This document shows, one piece after another, positions 22,618 through 34,345 of a stretch of 64,000 nt of DNA. The first letter of the stretch is position 1; every line of letters begins with the position of its first letter. Source of the stretch: Xestospongia muta (lineage: Eukaryota > Porifera > Demospongiae > Haplosclerida > Petrosiidae); the NCBI GenBank assembly GCA_963693285.1, contig OY848925.1, positions 1,714,932 to 1,778,931 on the forward strand. The letters run 5' to 3'. The position numbers were made by a program, and so were the translations under genes. The notes under the pieces are model-generated. The model saw only the letters and a list, made by a program, of their open reading frames with translations. It did not search any database and had not been told where the DNA came from.

Positions 22618-22805
22618 TTTGTATTTTCAGAAGAAATGCATGCAATATATCAATTGGAAACTTCTAGTATAGGCGTGATTCACTAGCAAGAGTTAATAAT
22701 TAAGTTTAAGGAAGTCCAATCAAATACTAAGGAAACAAATCCTAATTAAGTGTTACTACATTATTGCATGACATATGAAGACTAACAATTAACATTTATT
22801 AATTA
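22618..22805. other. upstream region of receptor C
   Basis: Proximal upstream sequence shared with gene E (31556-31743). It ends in the 9-bp TATTAATTA target duplicate of the FB2 insertion (22797-22805). A promoter is likely here, but no element is recognised. Confidence 0.5.
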
Positions 22806-22933
22806 CGTAGTGTCTATTTGTCCGGCAGGAAATGTATACTTTGTCGTATAAAGGTAAGTTAAGGTTTAGGGGGTGGGGATCAGTTTAATACACAACAAAG
22901 TATACATTTCCTGCCTGACAAATAGACACTGCC
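22806..22933. mobile_element. inverted-repeat element FB2, copy 1, with 9-bp target duplication
   Basis: A 128-bp element with arms of about 40 bp. The left arm includes AGTGTCTATTTGTCCGGC and AGGAAATGTATACTTTGT, and the right arm is its inverse with one mismatch in the core. It is flanked on both sides by TATTAATTA (22797-22805 and 22934-22942). The centre contains GGTTTAGGGGGTGGGGATC. There is no coding capacity, so it is a non-autonomous DNA transposon (MITE). Matching regions upstream of A, B, J and L1 have an empty site. Confidence 0.85.
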
Positions 22934-23355
22934 TATTAATTAAGTGTGACAAATAGCGAAATACTATTGAAGGTAACTACTGAACATTGTAAGTATATAC
23001 AGTCTAATGTAGATCTTAATCAGTGTTAGCTTTTTAATAGTATTCATGTGATTTTGTAGCTATATCTACCTTGTGTTATTTGGTCAACCATATTGTAGAG
23101 TAAAAAGACAGTATATGACAATAGATTTCTTTACTTGTCTATTGTAGGAGTGTTGTTATAAATGTAAGAACAACTTACAATTTTAAGATTAAAAAATTAA
23201 GCTGAAGGCATTTGTGTGAAAAGGATTTCAAAATCAAACCACAGTGAATTTATGTACTTAACTACATAGTGTTTTGGACTTGTGGGGCAAACAATGTTTT
23301 CAGGAATACATATTTGATTGAATAATTTGATGACTTTATTATAGCATAACAAATG
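22934..23355. other. spacer between FB2 and FB1, upstream of receptor C
   Basis: No gene supported. It is closely matched upstream of E (31872-32285). It includes a CAGTGAATTTATGTACTTAA segment with a short open frame that is not kept between copies. Confidence 0.5.
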
Positions 23356-23580
23356 TGATCTGATTTGCAAAAAGGGATCGCTTCTGTTTAAACATTTGTG
23401 ACCTGATTTGTGAAAAAACACTTTTAAAACATAACAAAAAACAGTTTTGCATACATATAGAATAGTTATGATATATATAGCAATTGTATGTATACAAAAC
23501 TGGATTTTTGAGATGTTTTAACAGTGGTTTTCACAAATCAGATCACAAATGTTTTGACAGAAGTAGTCCCTTTTTCCAAA
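23356..23580. mobile_element. foldback element FB1, copy 4 (right end cut)
   Basis: Left arm TGATCTGATTTGCAAAAAGG. The right arm stops in CTTTTTCCAAATGATTTAC, so the terminal CAGGTCA is deleted. Confidence 0.7.
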
Positions 23581-24413
23581 TGATTTACACAACTTATATC
23601 CATTTTAGTTGATGTTCATTACTATTTGTTTATCCTATGACTAGTCATAATTATGATCCTATCTCATCTATAATAGTCAATATTAATCAAAGTATATATC
23701 AAGTACATGTTTAGTGCATTTGTTTGTGAGCTATAAGCTATTCTTGCCTGACCAGACTTGGCTCCTCATTCAACTGACTACTTTACCAATAATTCATTAA
23801 TCAATATTAAATGAGCACAATATATTGAGGTAGCTATACTATACTGAAATTAGTAATTATAACATTGCCAGAATTTAATAAAGCCAGATTCTTCCCTAAA
23901 ACATTGAAGTACCTTGATCTATACAAACTCTTTATTTATTACCTAGCTGTATAAATTGGTCCATGATTATGCTATCAATAGATCCTTATAATTTTTGATC
24001 ATTAATGCTACTCAAGATTTCATCAACCAGAAACCAAAGGCAAAAATCTACTTTTACTTTCCAAGTTACTAGGAATTAATTGTACTATTTTTATATTGTT
24101 CCTAGACTACACCCCAAACTTGTAACATTTGCTACTACCTTAAAATCTCATAGCTTGTATATATGCGTGTGTGTGTGTGTGACATCATTAGGGAGGTAGT
24201 ATTATTATTTATGACATGATATCATAGAAGTTTAAAGTTCAGACAAGACATTTAACATACAAGTTGCTATATATTCTAACTTAAATATCATATAATATCC
24301 CTATCATTACTGGGTTTGTACTTTATTAACAGACATACTAAATTACATTATGAATAGGCCATGTATAATGACACTTCAATTTTATTTGATATAGATTGCT
24401 CTGCAATACATAC
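23581..24413. other. spacer with duplicated segments and a GT microsatellite
   Basis: No gene seen. It contains another GACCAGACTTGGCTCCTC segment near 23751 and a (GT)n run at 24164-24181. A portion near 24185-24300 matches intron 3 and the exon 3 flank of gene H, but exon 3 itself is deleted. Confidence 0.5.
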
Positions 24414-24826
24414 TATTGGGACATTTTGATATTCCGCTATATTTATCAGACTATCAGTAGATAGAGAACAGCCTCCACTAATGATAGCTATCAGAGGTTG
24501 TGATGGTATGGGATTTGTGATGTACTTGAGTATATCTTTAATAGCAGAAGATTCATTGTACTAAAAAAGTAAAAAAGGAGTTTATTGTTATTGATTAACT
24601 ATTTTGAATCAATTATTTCTAGTTTATATTCTAATAAGAGATCATTAGAATGTACATCTTTTATTGCTTCTTGAGCACCATCTAGTGCCTCAGTAGAATT
24701 GTGTTGAGATGAAGATACAAATAGAACTCCAAGACTATGAGGAGATCCTTTGACAGCTGGTATACATATCCATATGAGAGTAGCTAAACAGATATTGGCA
24801 TAGAAATTCATTTCAAAGTAAAACAA
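24414..24826 (-). pseudogene. receptor remnant D (H-type exons 1 and 2)
   Basis: Exon 1 (about 24602-24826) encodes an N-terminus of the H type, starting MFYFEMNFYANICLATL with PAVKGSPHSLGVLF. Exon 2 is 24414-24560. The exon 1 donor is destroyed: after GATTCAAAA the next bases are TAG, not GTAC, so reading through stops at once. Exons 3-15 are absent, with a deletion where exon 3 lies in gene H. The upstream DNA up to gene E matches the stretch between H and I, so D-to-E and H-to-I are copies of one segment. Confidence 0.85.
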
Positions 24827-25439
24827 GAGTCACAGTAAAAAAGTTTATGTAGACAAAATTCATTTTTAAGTCTTATACCAAGGTGCGTTGGCGTTTGATC
24901 TAGCACTAAAATAAAACAGGGCCACTATACATAGGAAAGTAGGTAATAAATTATTGATAGGAGTGGTTTAACAGCAATTAAAAAACGACAGAAAGCATCA
25001 TCCTACAAGATTTATGAAGCTAAAGAATTCTTTATCCAAGAAGTAAAGTGAAGTAGACAAAAGTATTATTTATAGTAATAACATTATCAATGTGATAAGT
25101 TGTAAAAATGTCATACTTAAATGTGAAATTAATACTATACCCTAGACCCTAAACCCTAAACCTTGGAACCTAACTGTATTGATTTTGAATAAAAGTACAA
25201 CGTTTCTTTGCAGCTGCCAAATACCTAGACATAGTCTAAAATTAGCAAAGTATGAAAATCTTAGATGTAAAAAGTGGTCAGGTCATCTGTTACCTGACTG
25301 GCTTCAATGAGTGCTATGGCCCTGTTAAAAAAATGCATAATAATTTATAATATAGGACAATGTTTGGGACATATATAATGAAAGCCACCCTGCTCAAAGT
25401 TAAAGTTTGATATACTAATACAGTGATATACTGCTTTAG
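24827..25439. other. upstream region of remnant D with telomere-like run
   Basis: Matches 43819-44450 upstream of gene H. It includes ACCCTAGACCCTAAACCCTA (25139-25158) followed by AACCTTGGAA, a short telomere-like run. No gene seen. Confidence 0.55.
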
Positions 25440-25745
25440 TCCATTAGTAGAAATGATGTAACTATGTGAGAAACTATATGTACTCCTTTGTTACATTCTT
25501 CTTTTTCAAACACATTCTTAACAACAAGATATTTGTATGAGGAACACATAATATGTGTTCAATATATTATAAGATGAATTAATGAAATTAAAGTGCAGAA
25601 ATATACCAATGTTTCAATTTTCGAGAAAATAATTAAAGATCAACGTAGCATATTCACAACAAAGACAATATCAATTAAATCTTTAGAGTCATTGATAGCC
25701 TTATTGTAACATGGCAGGTTATAAAAGCCAATATTACAGCTACAG
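25440..25745 (-). pseudogene. decayed receptor exons 15 and 14
   Basis: An exon 15 relic (about 25450-25560) keeps TTCAAACACATTCTTAAC and a TTTGTATGAGGAACACATA segment. An exon 14 relic (about 25625-25740) keeps CAAAGACAATATCAATTAAA, TCTTTAGAGTCATTGA and AAGCCAATATTACAGCTA. Both have several indels. The exon 14 relic is joined directly to a UGT relic on the opposite strand. Confidence 0.75.
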
Positions 25746-26140
25746 ATGAACATGAAGGCATTTGTATATCAATATTAATAGAGCCTGTCCTGATAACTAC
25801 AGTGTTTGGACATGATTGATCAAAAACTTTACTTCCTCTACAGTATTATGATGGACCTGTGTTACTTGATCCATCACCTTCTTTGGACTCTAGTCTTGTT
25901 TAGTGGTTATCAAACCACACCCTAGATTCTCAAATAACTTACATTATTATATATATATGTGTACAACTAGTGAAATCACTGATAGTAAGTCTGGCCTTTG
26001 GCATCTGTCTTCCTTATAAATACAGTTTTTTTTTATTATTGACATCAACATTAATTTATCTTTGACTGAACAGTTTGTTTCTCTATTAATTACATCAATT
26101 AATACAGTCACTCAAGCAAAGGAAATATAAAATCCAACCT
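25746..26140 (+). pseudogene. UGT relic (middle of the enzyme, then 3' flank)
   Basis: Starts at the GATGAACAT of the UGT and continues through the stretch encoding QPVLITTVFG, with TGA for Trp after it and TAG for Gln before the second Trp. It continues through SNHTPDS- and MGTT-like segments, skips to the ISLVF helix and ends in the UGT 3' flank. Frameshifts, stops and a large deletion rule out function. Confidence 0.8.
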
Positions 26141-26800
26141 AATTATAAATTTTTTAACACTAGGATATTCTGACTTAAAAATGCATGCCTCTGAAGGCCA
26201 TATTCTAGTACATCACGATGAGTAGAATTATATAAAAATAAAACTGATGACCATGAAAATATTCTTGACAATGCTATCCAATGAAAATAAGCTATTTATA
26301 AAACACTAGTATTATAGTACTAGTTATGACATGTAAATATTAGTTGTGTTTAGTTTTAGAGTTGTACATTTAAACAAACAATTTACTTTCTTGTGCAACA
26401 AAGTTGTAAACTACTTAACAATACATAAATGAAAGTAAATATGATACTGCCTTTCAAACTGCTTTAAAGATACATTTATGTAAGGATACTCATTTTAGAA
26501 TCGCTTCTTTATTAATTATTAATTATAATTTATTCCAACTATTTGGGTCTTTGTAAGCATAAATGAAGCACGTTTTCTTTTAACTTAAAATTTATTTGTA
26601 TTACGCTAACAGCAACTGATTATACTTATTAAAATATATATTTAATGTTTTAAAACCAAATAAAAAGCATAACAAAAGACCAAAACAGCTATAATATTTT
26701 AATATGTAGGACATTGTTTAGGACATACGTAAAACCACACTGCTCAAAGTTACAGTTTGATATGTGTGTTATTTGTTTAATAGTTTTAGATGTATAGGCT
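26141..26800. other. AT-rich spacer downstream of receptor E
   Basis: No gene seen. Closely matched at 45161-45774. It contains TTATTAATTATTAATTATAA near 26510 and the conserved 3'-UTR motif at 26744-26763. Confidence 0.55.
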
Positions 26801-29800
26801 TTAGTTTGAAATGATGTTTGATGTTGTATGTACTCCTTGATTGTATTCTTCCTCTTCAAACACACTCTTACCATCAGGGTCTTTGTATAAGGACCACATC
26901 TAATCAATATAAGATAAAATCATAAAGGATATAAGAATATACCAACTTTTGGAGCAAATGCCAAAATTATAACACCAGTTGCTCCCAATAACAGTGCTAT
27001 AGCAATAAAACCAACTCCTATATTACTATAGTCTCCAAGATAATATAAAAAGGTGAAAACAGCAGTAGATGTTATAGTCACAATGAAGACAATATCAATT
27101 ACATCTTTAGAATCATTGACTGCCTTTATTGTAACATTACGAATTTTGAGAGCCAATATTACAGCTATAACTTCAAGAATTCCAATGTAAATAATAAGAA
27201 TGACAGACCACATAAAAGAGATTTTTGAGTAGCACTTTATGTCATAATATTTAACAACAATTCCCTTCTCCTGAAATAATGAAAACAATAGTCTTATAAT
27301 GTCTATTACAGATTAAAACTAGTACAATATCATATACGGCATACAATACGGTATATCTGCTTACATTTTTCTCTGGATGATAATCTTTAACTTTATTATA
27401 ATATGGAGTAAGTCTTGTTTGTGGAATAGCTGTCCCAATTGTTAGTAATAGTATCATAATAGACTCAATGATAAGAACTACTATTAATAGATGCTTATCT
27501 GTCAATACCTGAAACAACAGTAATAGTTGTTGATATTATTAATTATATAAAATTATACAATATATATGAATACCTTTTTTTTAGAAGTAGGATTATGAAA
27601 TATGTGATAAATTCTTATTAATTTAGCCAAAATTGGTCCAAAGACTAAAGTTACTCCAAGACATTGTGTCCAAAGAGCTGTCTATGCAAAAAATTTGAAT
27701 GCAATTTTGAATAGTCTTTAAAAAATTGAAGCATCATTTTATGATGTGACTATAAGCAAGACAATGCTAGCATTCCATATATTACAGAAGACACATTAAT
27801 AAAGTAATTATACTTACAGGACATGTAACTTCAAAAACATTTAATGTTTTTTTCCTCAAATGGAGAAAATTTGAACTATAGAATATGATTACTCCCAGAA
27901 TAATAAAATAGTTGAGATTAGGACTAGTAAGACGAATGATTCTATCATGTAAATATAATTATAACATTACATCATGTGATAAATTGAACATACTTTCTTT
28001 TCCTGAAAACAATGTTAAAAATTAGACAAATAATTGAGAATACAATACCAAGTGATGACCATAAATACACAATAACTAATAGTACAGTTGAATAGGTTAC
28101 GTAGACTTTTATAGGAGAGCCATCAGGTGGTAGACCAGCTAATATAGTCAAATTACAATAACACAATTGTTATTAGTTATTATACCTGGCCAAACTGTAG
28201 AATTATCTTCATTAGGTAAATATATTATATTACCACTGGTTATGTTTATAGTAGCATATTTCATTAATGACTCTATATGTGAGTTAATTAGGAGATTAAA
28301 AAATGCACTTATAATAATTATATTTATTTATAATATAACAACTTACTGTTCCTGTATTGTAGTAAATATAGTGTTCCTAAAGTCCTGATTCCTTTTTTAG
28401 TAAATGCTACATTACCCTGTATGTGGTATTGATATAGGTTAAGATAGATTAAAGAAACTTAATGAAGTCACCGATTTTCCTGTGAGCTCAGTGTTCAATA
28501 AATTATACCTTAGTAGACAGTCAGTACCAGTAGTCCTGTTATATAATGGAGTGAATGGTCCTATACAGTTAGTATCATTAACTGTATTGTTATTAATCAT
28601 ATTTAGAGTTGAATTCAAAGCTAGTCCAAGACTCCAAACAGCATCATAACCATAAGATGAAATACTGGATCTCTCATCTTCCTATAGACATATAGTACTT
28701 TATATTACAGTCACTTACAAATATACACTTACTTCAGTATATTGTTGTACAACTATCCCTCTCTCTACTACTTTAGTAAGTTGTTGTGTAGTACAGTGTA
28801 CACTAGGATCAGATAAGAGCCAGTCTTCATTATACCATCCATGTAGTAACCAACCATAGTCAGGATAATAAATCCCTTTATTGTATGCCTACAAATGAGA
28901 TTTGGACAAAACATCAATTTCATAAGAAGTGTAACATTTTTAAAAACAATGAACTTCATCTCCATGAACAGGAAATGTGGTAATAAGTTCTTGTATGCAT
29001 GCATTTCTATGATTGTTTTACCTCACATAAAATTTTTCTTGATGTTTCAATGAATGTATTAAGAAATATTATTCTAGCATCACTGACCTATATAAATTAA
29101 TTTCTAAAACATTAGTAACTTTATTGCACAAACTCACAAACAGATTTTTAATGTCTGAAACATTCTGATGTGACCAAATATGAACTGTATTAAGCACACT
29201 GATATTGTGAACTGCCAGACTTTGTTTTAGTTGATGTTCTAGCTACATATAAGAATATTTATGAAGTGCTATATAAAATATTATTAAATGTTTCAATGAC
29301 TAAAAATCACTACCATATTACAGCTAGTTTTTTATAAACTAAAACTAACTAATATATATACTACTTCTATATAGTGGTGTTTCTTTATGATAAAATGTTT
29401 TAGTTTTAGTATACATATTTTAAAACTTTAGGTCTAATTTTATTTGTTGTGTCTGAATATTTCTTTCTTTATAATAGTTATATTAACTAGAAGAGTTGAA
29501 ACTGAAATTAGTGTTGTTTAGTCAGAGACTATAATATATAAACAGTAATAGAGTTGTTTTGTCATTTAAACTGTAAACAGTGAAGTATTAATTTCAAAAT
29601 ATAGTTTAAAGAACGGAAAATAATAATAGCATTAATTGTGTCATTGCATTTGTTTATAAAACAGTACAATATCCAAAGGAACTACTGACATTGTCTTCAA
29701 TGAAAGTAAAATTTAATTTAGTTTATTCTTCATTAGCTAATGGTAAACAGATATAAAATCAAATTTTATGTATTTTTAGCTTAAATGTTACTACAATGCT

Positions 29801-31555
29801 CATCTTGCAGAGATTATAGCTACATATCACTAGTTGTCAAGTAATATATATACAGTACAACTCTAATATATACACAGACACACACGCACACACGCACACA
29901 CACACACAATATATATATGTATATATATGGCCTGATTTGCAAAAAGGGACCACTTCTGTCAAAATATTTGTCACCTGATTTGTTAACAAAACCACTGTTA
30001 AAACATATCAAAAACAGTTTTACATACATATATAATAGTTAGACAAGAATCGAGCACTCTCCATACAACAAACCTAGATAGTTTGGTATATAATAGTTAT
30101 GAATATATAGCAACTGTATGTATACAAAACTGAGATGTTTGAGATGTTTTAACAGTGATTTGTTCACAAAACAGATCACAAATATTTAGAAAGAAGTGGT
30201 CCTTTTTTGCAAATCAGGTCACATATATATTTACTCTAAAAATTGATTTGTTGATTTAACTGATACAATTATGGTTATATAGGTTGTATGTATTAAATTT
30301 ATTTTAATAAAAAAACTAAACATAAAACTGTTTTGATTACTAACATACTACTGCTTATATAACTACATGCAAGAACAGGCAATCTCATTCAGAAATAGTT
30401 AACATGTAATCAAAGATGTGGAAGAAGAAGAAAATTAATGTTTAGTAAAGTTTTGATTATGATACTTCCAGGCATATCCTATACTTATGAATCAATATTA
30501 TTTTGGTATTGTTGTGTCATGAAACATTATATAGTATTGAGAGGTTATGATCAGCTATTGATGACGTTTTAGTGTTTTCTCTAGGTTACCATCCATACAT
30601 TGCCTTCACAATTGTATAGAATGAAACATTACATAACACTAATAGAACTAAACATTACATTACACTTATAGAACTAAAGATTGCATAAATATTTCAATTA
30701 CTTCTAGAAATTTATTTTCCACTTCTGTAATAATAGATATTCGTGACCATGCATAGAACTTGATAACAGTAACCAAGGTTTGAATAACAGGTTCATCAGA
30801 AGGATATAGTTGGTAGTAGTTCATTGATTGTTTAACAGTATCTGGTGTGTATGATATCTAGTGTGACAAACACATGTACTGTTAACAATGAAAATATAAT
30901 GTCAAACTATAATACATAGTATAAATATGTATTGTGTCTCTTTCTATTAACTATTACATATAACATATCCATATATTCTACTAGTCTTGATTTAATCATC
31001 ATCTATATATGTTGCTCTGTTTATTGGAATTATCAAAGCAATAAAATGATAATGACATTTATGACAAAAGCCAAAACTAATGTAAGAACACAAAGGACAA
31101 TAATTGTTTATATACATGTAAATGTAAATAGATCTTACCAGGGGTATATTTTGATATTCAGCTATATCTATCAGAGAATCAGTAGGTAGAGAATAGCCTC
31201 CACTAATGATAGCTATCAGAGGTTGTGATAGTATGGGATTTGTGATGTACTTGAGTATACCTTTAATACCAGAGGATTTATTGTACTGCAGATTTAAATT
31301 GAGGATAAAAGTGTTTGATTCATAAGAATGCTATTTTTATACTAGTACCTTTAAATCAATAATTTCTAACTTATATCCTGGTACAATGTCTTCATACTCA
31401 ACATCTTCAATTGATTTTTCAACTGCTTCAGTAGAATTATACTGAGATAAGTCAGAGTACACAAATAGAACTCCAAGACTATGAGGAGATCCTTTGACAA
31501 CTGGTATACATATCCATATGAGAGTAGCTAAACAGAGAGCACTAGAAAAATACAT
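26801..31555 (-). CDS. receptor E: GABA-B-like class C GPCR
   Basis: Exons 1-15: 31349-31555, 31139-31285, 30702-30857, 29138-29242, 29022-29087, 28733-28888, 28472-28681, 28347-28416, 28186-28272, 27994-28138, 27818-27941, 27574-27681, 27365-27508, 26947-27270, 26801-26899. The frame is open throughout (715 residues). Exon 1 has an in-frame 9-bp deletion that removes VDG after STEA. Exon 11 is two codons shorter than in A. In exon 3 the FYGW motif reads FYAW. The helix 7 end reads FAPKM instead of FVPKM. Both disulfide cysteines are present (TCP before helix 3 and IKCYSK before helix 5). Exons 4-8 and their introns are nearly identical to gene C. Intron 3 is about 1.46 kb and hosts an FB1 element. 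Confidence 0.9.
29929..30221. mobile_element. foldback element FB1, copy 5, inside intron 3 of receptor E
   Basis: Left arm GGCCTGATTTGCAAAAAGGG, right arm ending GCAAATCAGGTCA, flanked by ATATATAT on both sides. About 49 bp starting GACAAGAATCGAGCACTC are inserted in the centre (about 30041-30089). They are absent from the other copies. Confidence 0.75.
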
Positions 31556-31743
31556 TTTGTATTTTCAGAAGAAATACATGCAATATATCAATTGGAAACT
31601 TCTAGTATAGGCGTGATTCACTAGCAAGAGTTAATAATTAAGTTTAAGGAAGTCCAATCAAATACTAAGGAAACAAATCCTAATTAAGTGTTACTACATT
31701 ATTGCATGACATATGAAGACTAACAAGTGACATTTATTAATTA
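31556..31743. other. upstream region of receptor E
   Basis: Near-identical to 22618-22805 upstream of C and ends in the TATTAATTA target duplicate (31735-31743). A promoter is likely here, but no element is recognised. Confidence 0.5.
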
Positions 31744-31871
31744 CGTAGTGTCTATTTGTCCGGCAGGAAATGTATACTTTGTCGTATAAAGGTAGATTAA
31801 GGTTTAGGGGGTGGGGATCAGTTTAATACACAACAAAGTATACATTTCCTGCCGGACAAATTGACACTGCC
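31744..31871. mobile_element. inverted-repeat element FB2, copy 2, with 9-bp target duplication
   Basis: Same 128-bp element as at 22806, flanked by TATTAATTA at 31735-31743 and 31872-31880. Its right arm still has CTGCCGGACAAATTG, restoring the CCGG core that copy 1 lost. The shared location means it was inserted before the C and E units duplicated. Confidence 0.85.
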
Positions 31872-32285
31872 TATTAATTAAGTGTGACAAATAGTGAAAT
31901 ACTATTGAAGATAACTACTGAGCATTGTAAGTATATACAGTCTAATGTAGATCTTAATCATTGTTAGCTTTTTAATAATATTCATTATGGTTTTGTAGCT
32001 ATATCTACCTTGTGTTAATTGGTCAACCATATTATAGAGTAAAAAGACAGTATATGACTATAGATTTCTTTACTTGTCTATTGTAGCAGTGTTGTTATAA
32101 ATGTAAGAACAACTTACAATTTTAAGATTAAAGAATTAAGCTGAAGGCATTTGTGTGAAAAGGATTTCAAAATCAAACCACAATAAATTTATGTACTTAA
32201 CTACATAGTGTTGTGGGGCAAACAATGTTTTCAGGAATACATATTTGATTGAATAATTCGTTGACTTTATTATAGCATAACAAAT
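31872..32285. other. spacer between FB2 and FB1, upstream of receptor E
   Basis: Duplicate of 22934-23355. No gene supported. Confidence 0.5.
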
Positions 32286-32499
32286 GTGATCTAATTTGCA
32301 AAGAGGGACCACTTCTGTTAAAACATTTGTGACCTCCTGATTTGTGAAAAAACACTTAAAACATATCAAAAAACAGTTTTGCATACATATAGAATAGTTA
32401 TGATATATATAGCAATTGTATGTATACAAAACTGGATTTTTGAGATGTTTTAACAGTGGTTTTCACAAATCAGGTGACAAATGTTTTGACAATAGTGTC
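32286..32499. mobile_element. foldback element FB1, copy 6 (right end cut)
   Basis: Left arm TGATCTAATTTGCAAAGAGG. The right arm is interrupted after ATGTTTTGACAATAG, where intron 3-type receptor DNA starts (GTCCTATACTTATGAATCAG). Confidence 0.7.
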
Positions 32500-32738
32500 C
32501 TATACTTATGAATCAGTATTATTTTGGTATTGTTGTGTCATGAAACATTATATAGTATTGAGAGGTTTTGATCAACTATTAATGACATTTTTAGTGTTTC
32601 TCTAGGCTGCCATCCCTACATTGCAATCACTACCTTATAACTAATAGAACTAAACATTATATAAACAAGATATGCATAATTTGATCTTGTACAGTTGAGT
32701 ATGGTACAATACTGAATACATTGAAATGTTTCAATTAC

Positions 32739-33296
32739 TTCTAGAAATTTATTTTCTAATTCTGTAATAATAGATATCCGGGACCATCCATAAAACTTGA
32801 TAACAGTAACCAATGTTTGAATAACATGTTCATCAGAAGGATATAGTTGGTAGTAGTTCATTGATTGTTTAACAGTGTCTGGTGTGTATGATATCTAGTG
32901 GGACAAACACATGTATACTGTTAACAATGAACAAATACTTATATCAACATAATGAAACTATAATTGTCCATGAAAGCAATAATATGACAAAACTGATGTA
33001 TGAACACATTTGAGAATAATAACTGCTTCATTACACATTTATAATTAATCTTACTTGTGATATAAGTAGAGAACAGCCTCCACTAATGATAGCTATCAGA
33101 GGTTGTGATGGTATGGGATTTGTGATGTACTTGAGTATCCCTTTAATACCAAAGGATTTATTATTCTGCAGATCAGAATTGAAGATAAAAGTATTTGATT
33201 TATAAGGGTGCTATTCTTATACTAGTACCTTTGAATCAATAATTTTTAACTTATATCCTGGTACAATGTCTTGACAACTGGTATATATATATCCAT
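32739..33296 (-). pseudogene. receptor remnant F1 (exons 3, 2, 1)
   Basis: Exon 3 (32739-32894) is intact, with ISYTPDTV at its start and FYGWSRISI. Exon 2 (33055-33165) is 111 bp instead of 147 because of a 36-bp in-frame deletion after SGGCSL. Exon 1 (from 33229) has lost its middle, joining the VPGYK-region codons to the PVV region, and ends without a start codon at the junction with spacer DNA. Exons 4-15 are missing. It shares the 36-bp deletion with L1. Confidence 0.85.
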
Positions 33297-33545
33297 ATAA
33301 AAAATGTAACCATGGTTGACCAGACTTGGTCCTCATCCAACTAAGTACAACATTTACATACTTCAATATTCTAGGAAAGATACATGGCACATTGCTATGT
33401 TAAGTAACACATTACACATAGTTGGTAATCTCTTATATAATGTACATACATTAAACAAACATGATGTCAATATAGTACCACTTCAATTACTACAAAACAC
33501 TAATATTAGCAGCTACAAACTCCTGACTGATCAAAAAACAAAAAC
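33297..33545. other. 83-bp repeat unit plus block R
   Basis: One copy of the 83-bp unit (ATGTAACCATGGTTGACC near 33304) followed by block R (about 33370-33540). The same arrangement precedes L2 and P0. Confidence 0.55.
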
Positions 33546-33890
33546 CAGTGGTATATTCTGATATTCAGCTATATCTATCAGAGGATCAGTAGATAGAGAA
33601 CAACCTCCACTAATGATAGCTATCAGAGGTTGTGATAGTATGGGATTCGTGATGTACTTGAGTATTTCTTTAATACCAGATGATTTATTGTACAGCAGAT
33701 TTAAATTGAAGATTGAAGTATTTGATTCATAAGAATGCTATTTTAATACTAGCACCTTTAAAGCAATAATTTTTAACTTATATCCTGGTACAATGTCTTC
33801 ATACTCAACATCTTCGATTGATTTTTCAACACTATTTACTGCTTCAGTAGAATTATACTGAGATATGTCAGAGTACACAAATAGAGCCCT
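33546..33890 (-). pseudogene. receptor remnant F2 (exons 2 and 1)
   Basis: The exon 2 equivalent 33546-33692 has full length, but its acceptor is CTGCTG and its donor is GTTTTTG after a breakpoint. The exon 1 equivalent from 33756 keeps the coding stretch for STEAV and QYNSTEA, but the donor is GTGC and the 5' end breaks off at about 33885, before the signal peptide. It is a duplicate of P0 and L2. Confidence 0.8.
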
Positions 33891-34150
33891 ATGGTCCTGT
33901 TGAAATAATAATAATAATAATTATAATAATATTTAAAAATGTGTGATAATGTTTGGGACATACATAAAGAAAGTCACACGGCTCAAAATTAAAGTTTGAT
34001 ATGTATGTTACTAGTTCAGTGACATACTGCACATACTTTAGTCCATTAGTAGAACTGATGTAACTATGTTTGAAACTATATGTACTCCTTTGTTACATTC
34101 TTCTTCAAACACACTCTTAACATCAGGATCTTTGTATGAGGAGCACATAA
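33891..34150 (-). pseudogene. decayed receptor exon 15 relic and AT-rich flank
   Basis: Starts with an ATAATAATAATAATTATAATAAT run, then the 3'-UTR motif (AAATTAAAGTTTGATATG near 33986). An exon 15 relic follows at about 34040-34150, with TTCAAACACACTCTTAAC and ATCTTTGTATGAGGAGCACA. Confidence 0.65.
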
Positions 34151-34345
34151 TATATATGGGTACAACTAGTAAAGTTACTGATAATATAAGTCTGGCCTTT
34201 GTCACCTGTCCCCTTATGCATACAGTATTTTATTATCAACATTATCAACAACAACATTAGTTTGTCTTTACCTAAACGTTTTGGTTCTCCATTAATTTTA
34301 CCAATTAATGCACTTACTCAATTAAGAAAGAAGTTAGGAATATAT
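34151..34345 (+). pseudogene. UGT relic (Met-Gly-Thr-Thr region fused to tail and 3' flank)
   Basis: Same composition as the relic at 2590-2775. It shows an MGTTSKVTDN-like stretch, then ISLAFVTC, then the UGT 3' flank. The rest of the enzyme is missing. Confidence 0.75.

Noticed and set aside
23197..23421. 74-codon minus-strand open frame (and its counterpart at 32136-32429)
   Set aside because: It overlaps the FB1 element, and the frames diverge by indels between the two copies.
25139..25165. Telomere-like CCCTAAACCCTAAACC run (also at 44153)
   Set aside because: Only two to three degenerate units. It sits in a duplicated spacer, and the array continues on both sides, so it is not a chromosome end.
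28167..28388. 73-codon open frame on the plus strand
   Set aside because: It is the shadow of receptor E exons 9 and 8 on the opposite strand. Splice sites and conservation support the minus strand.
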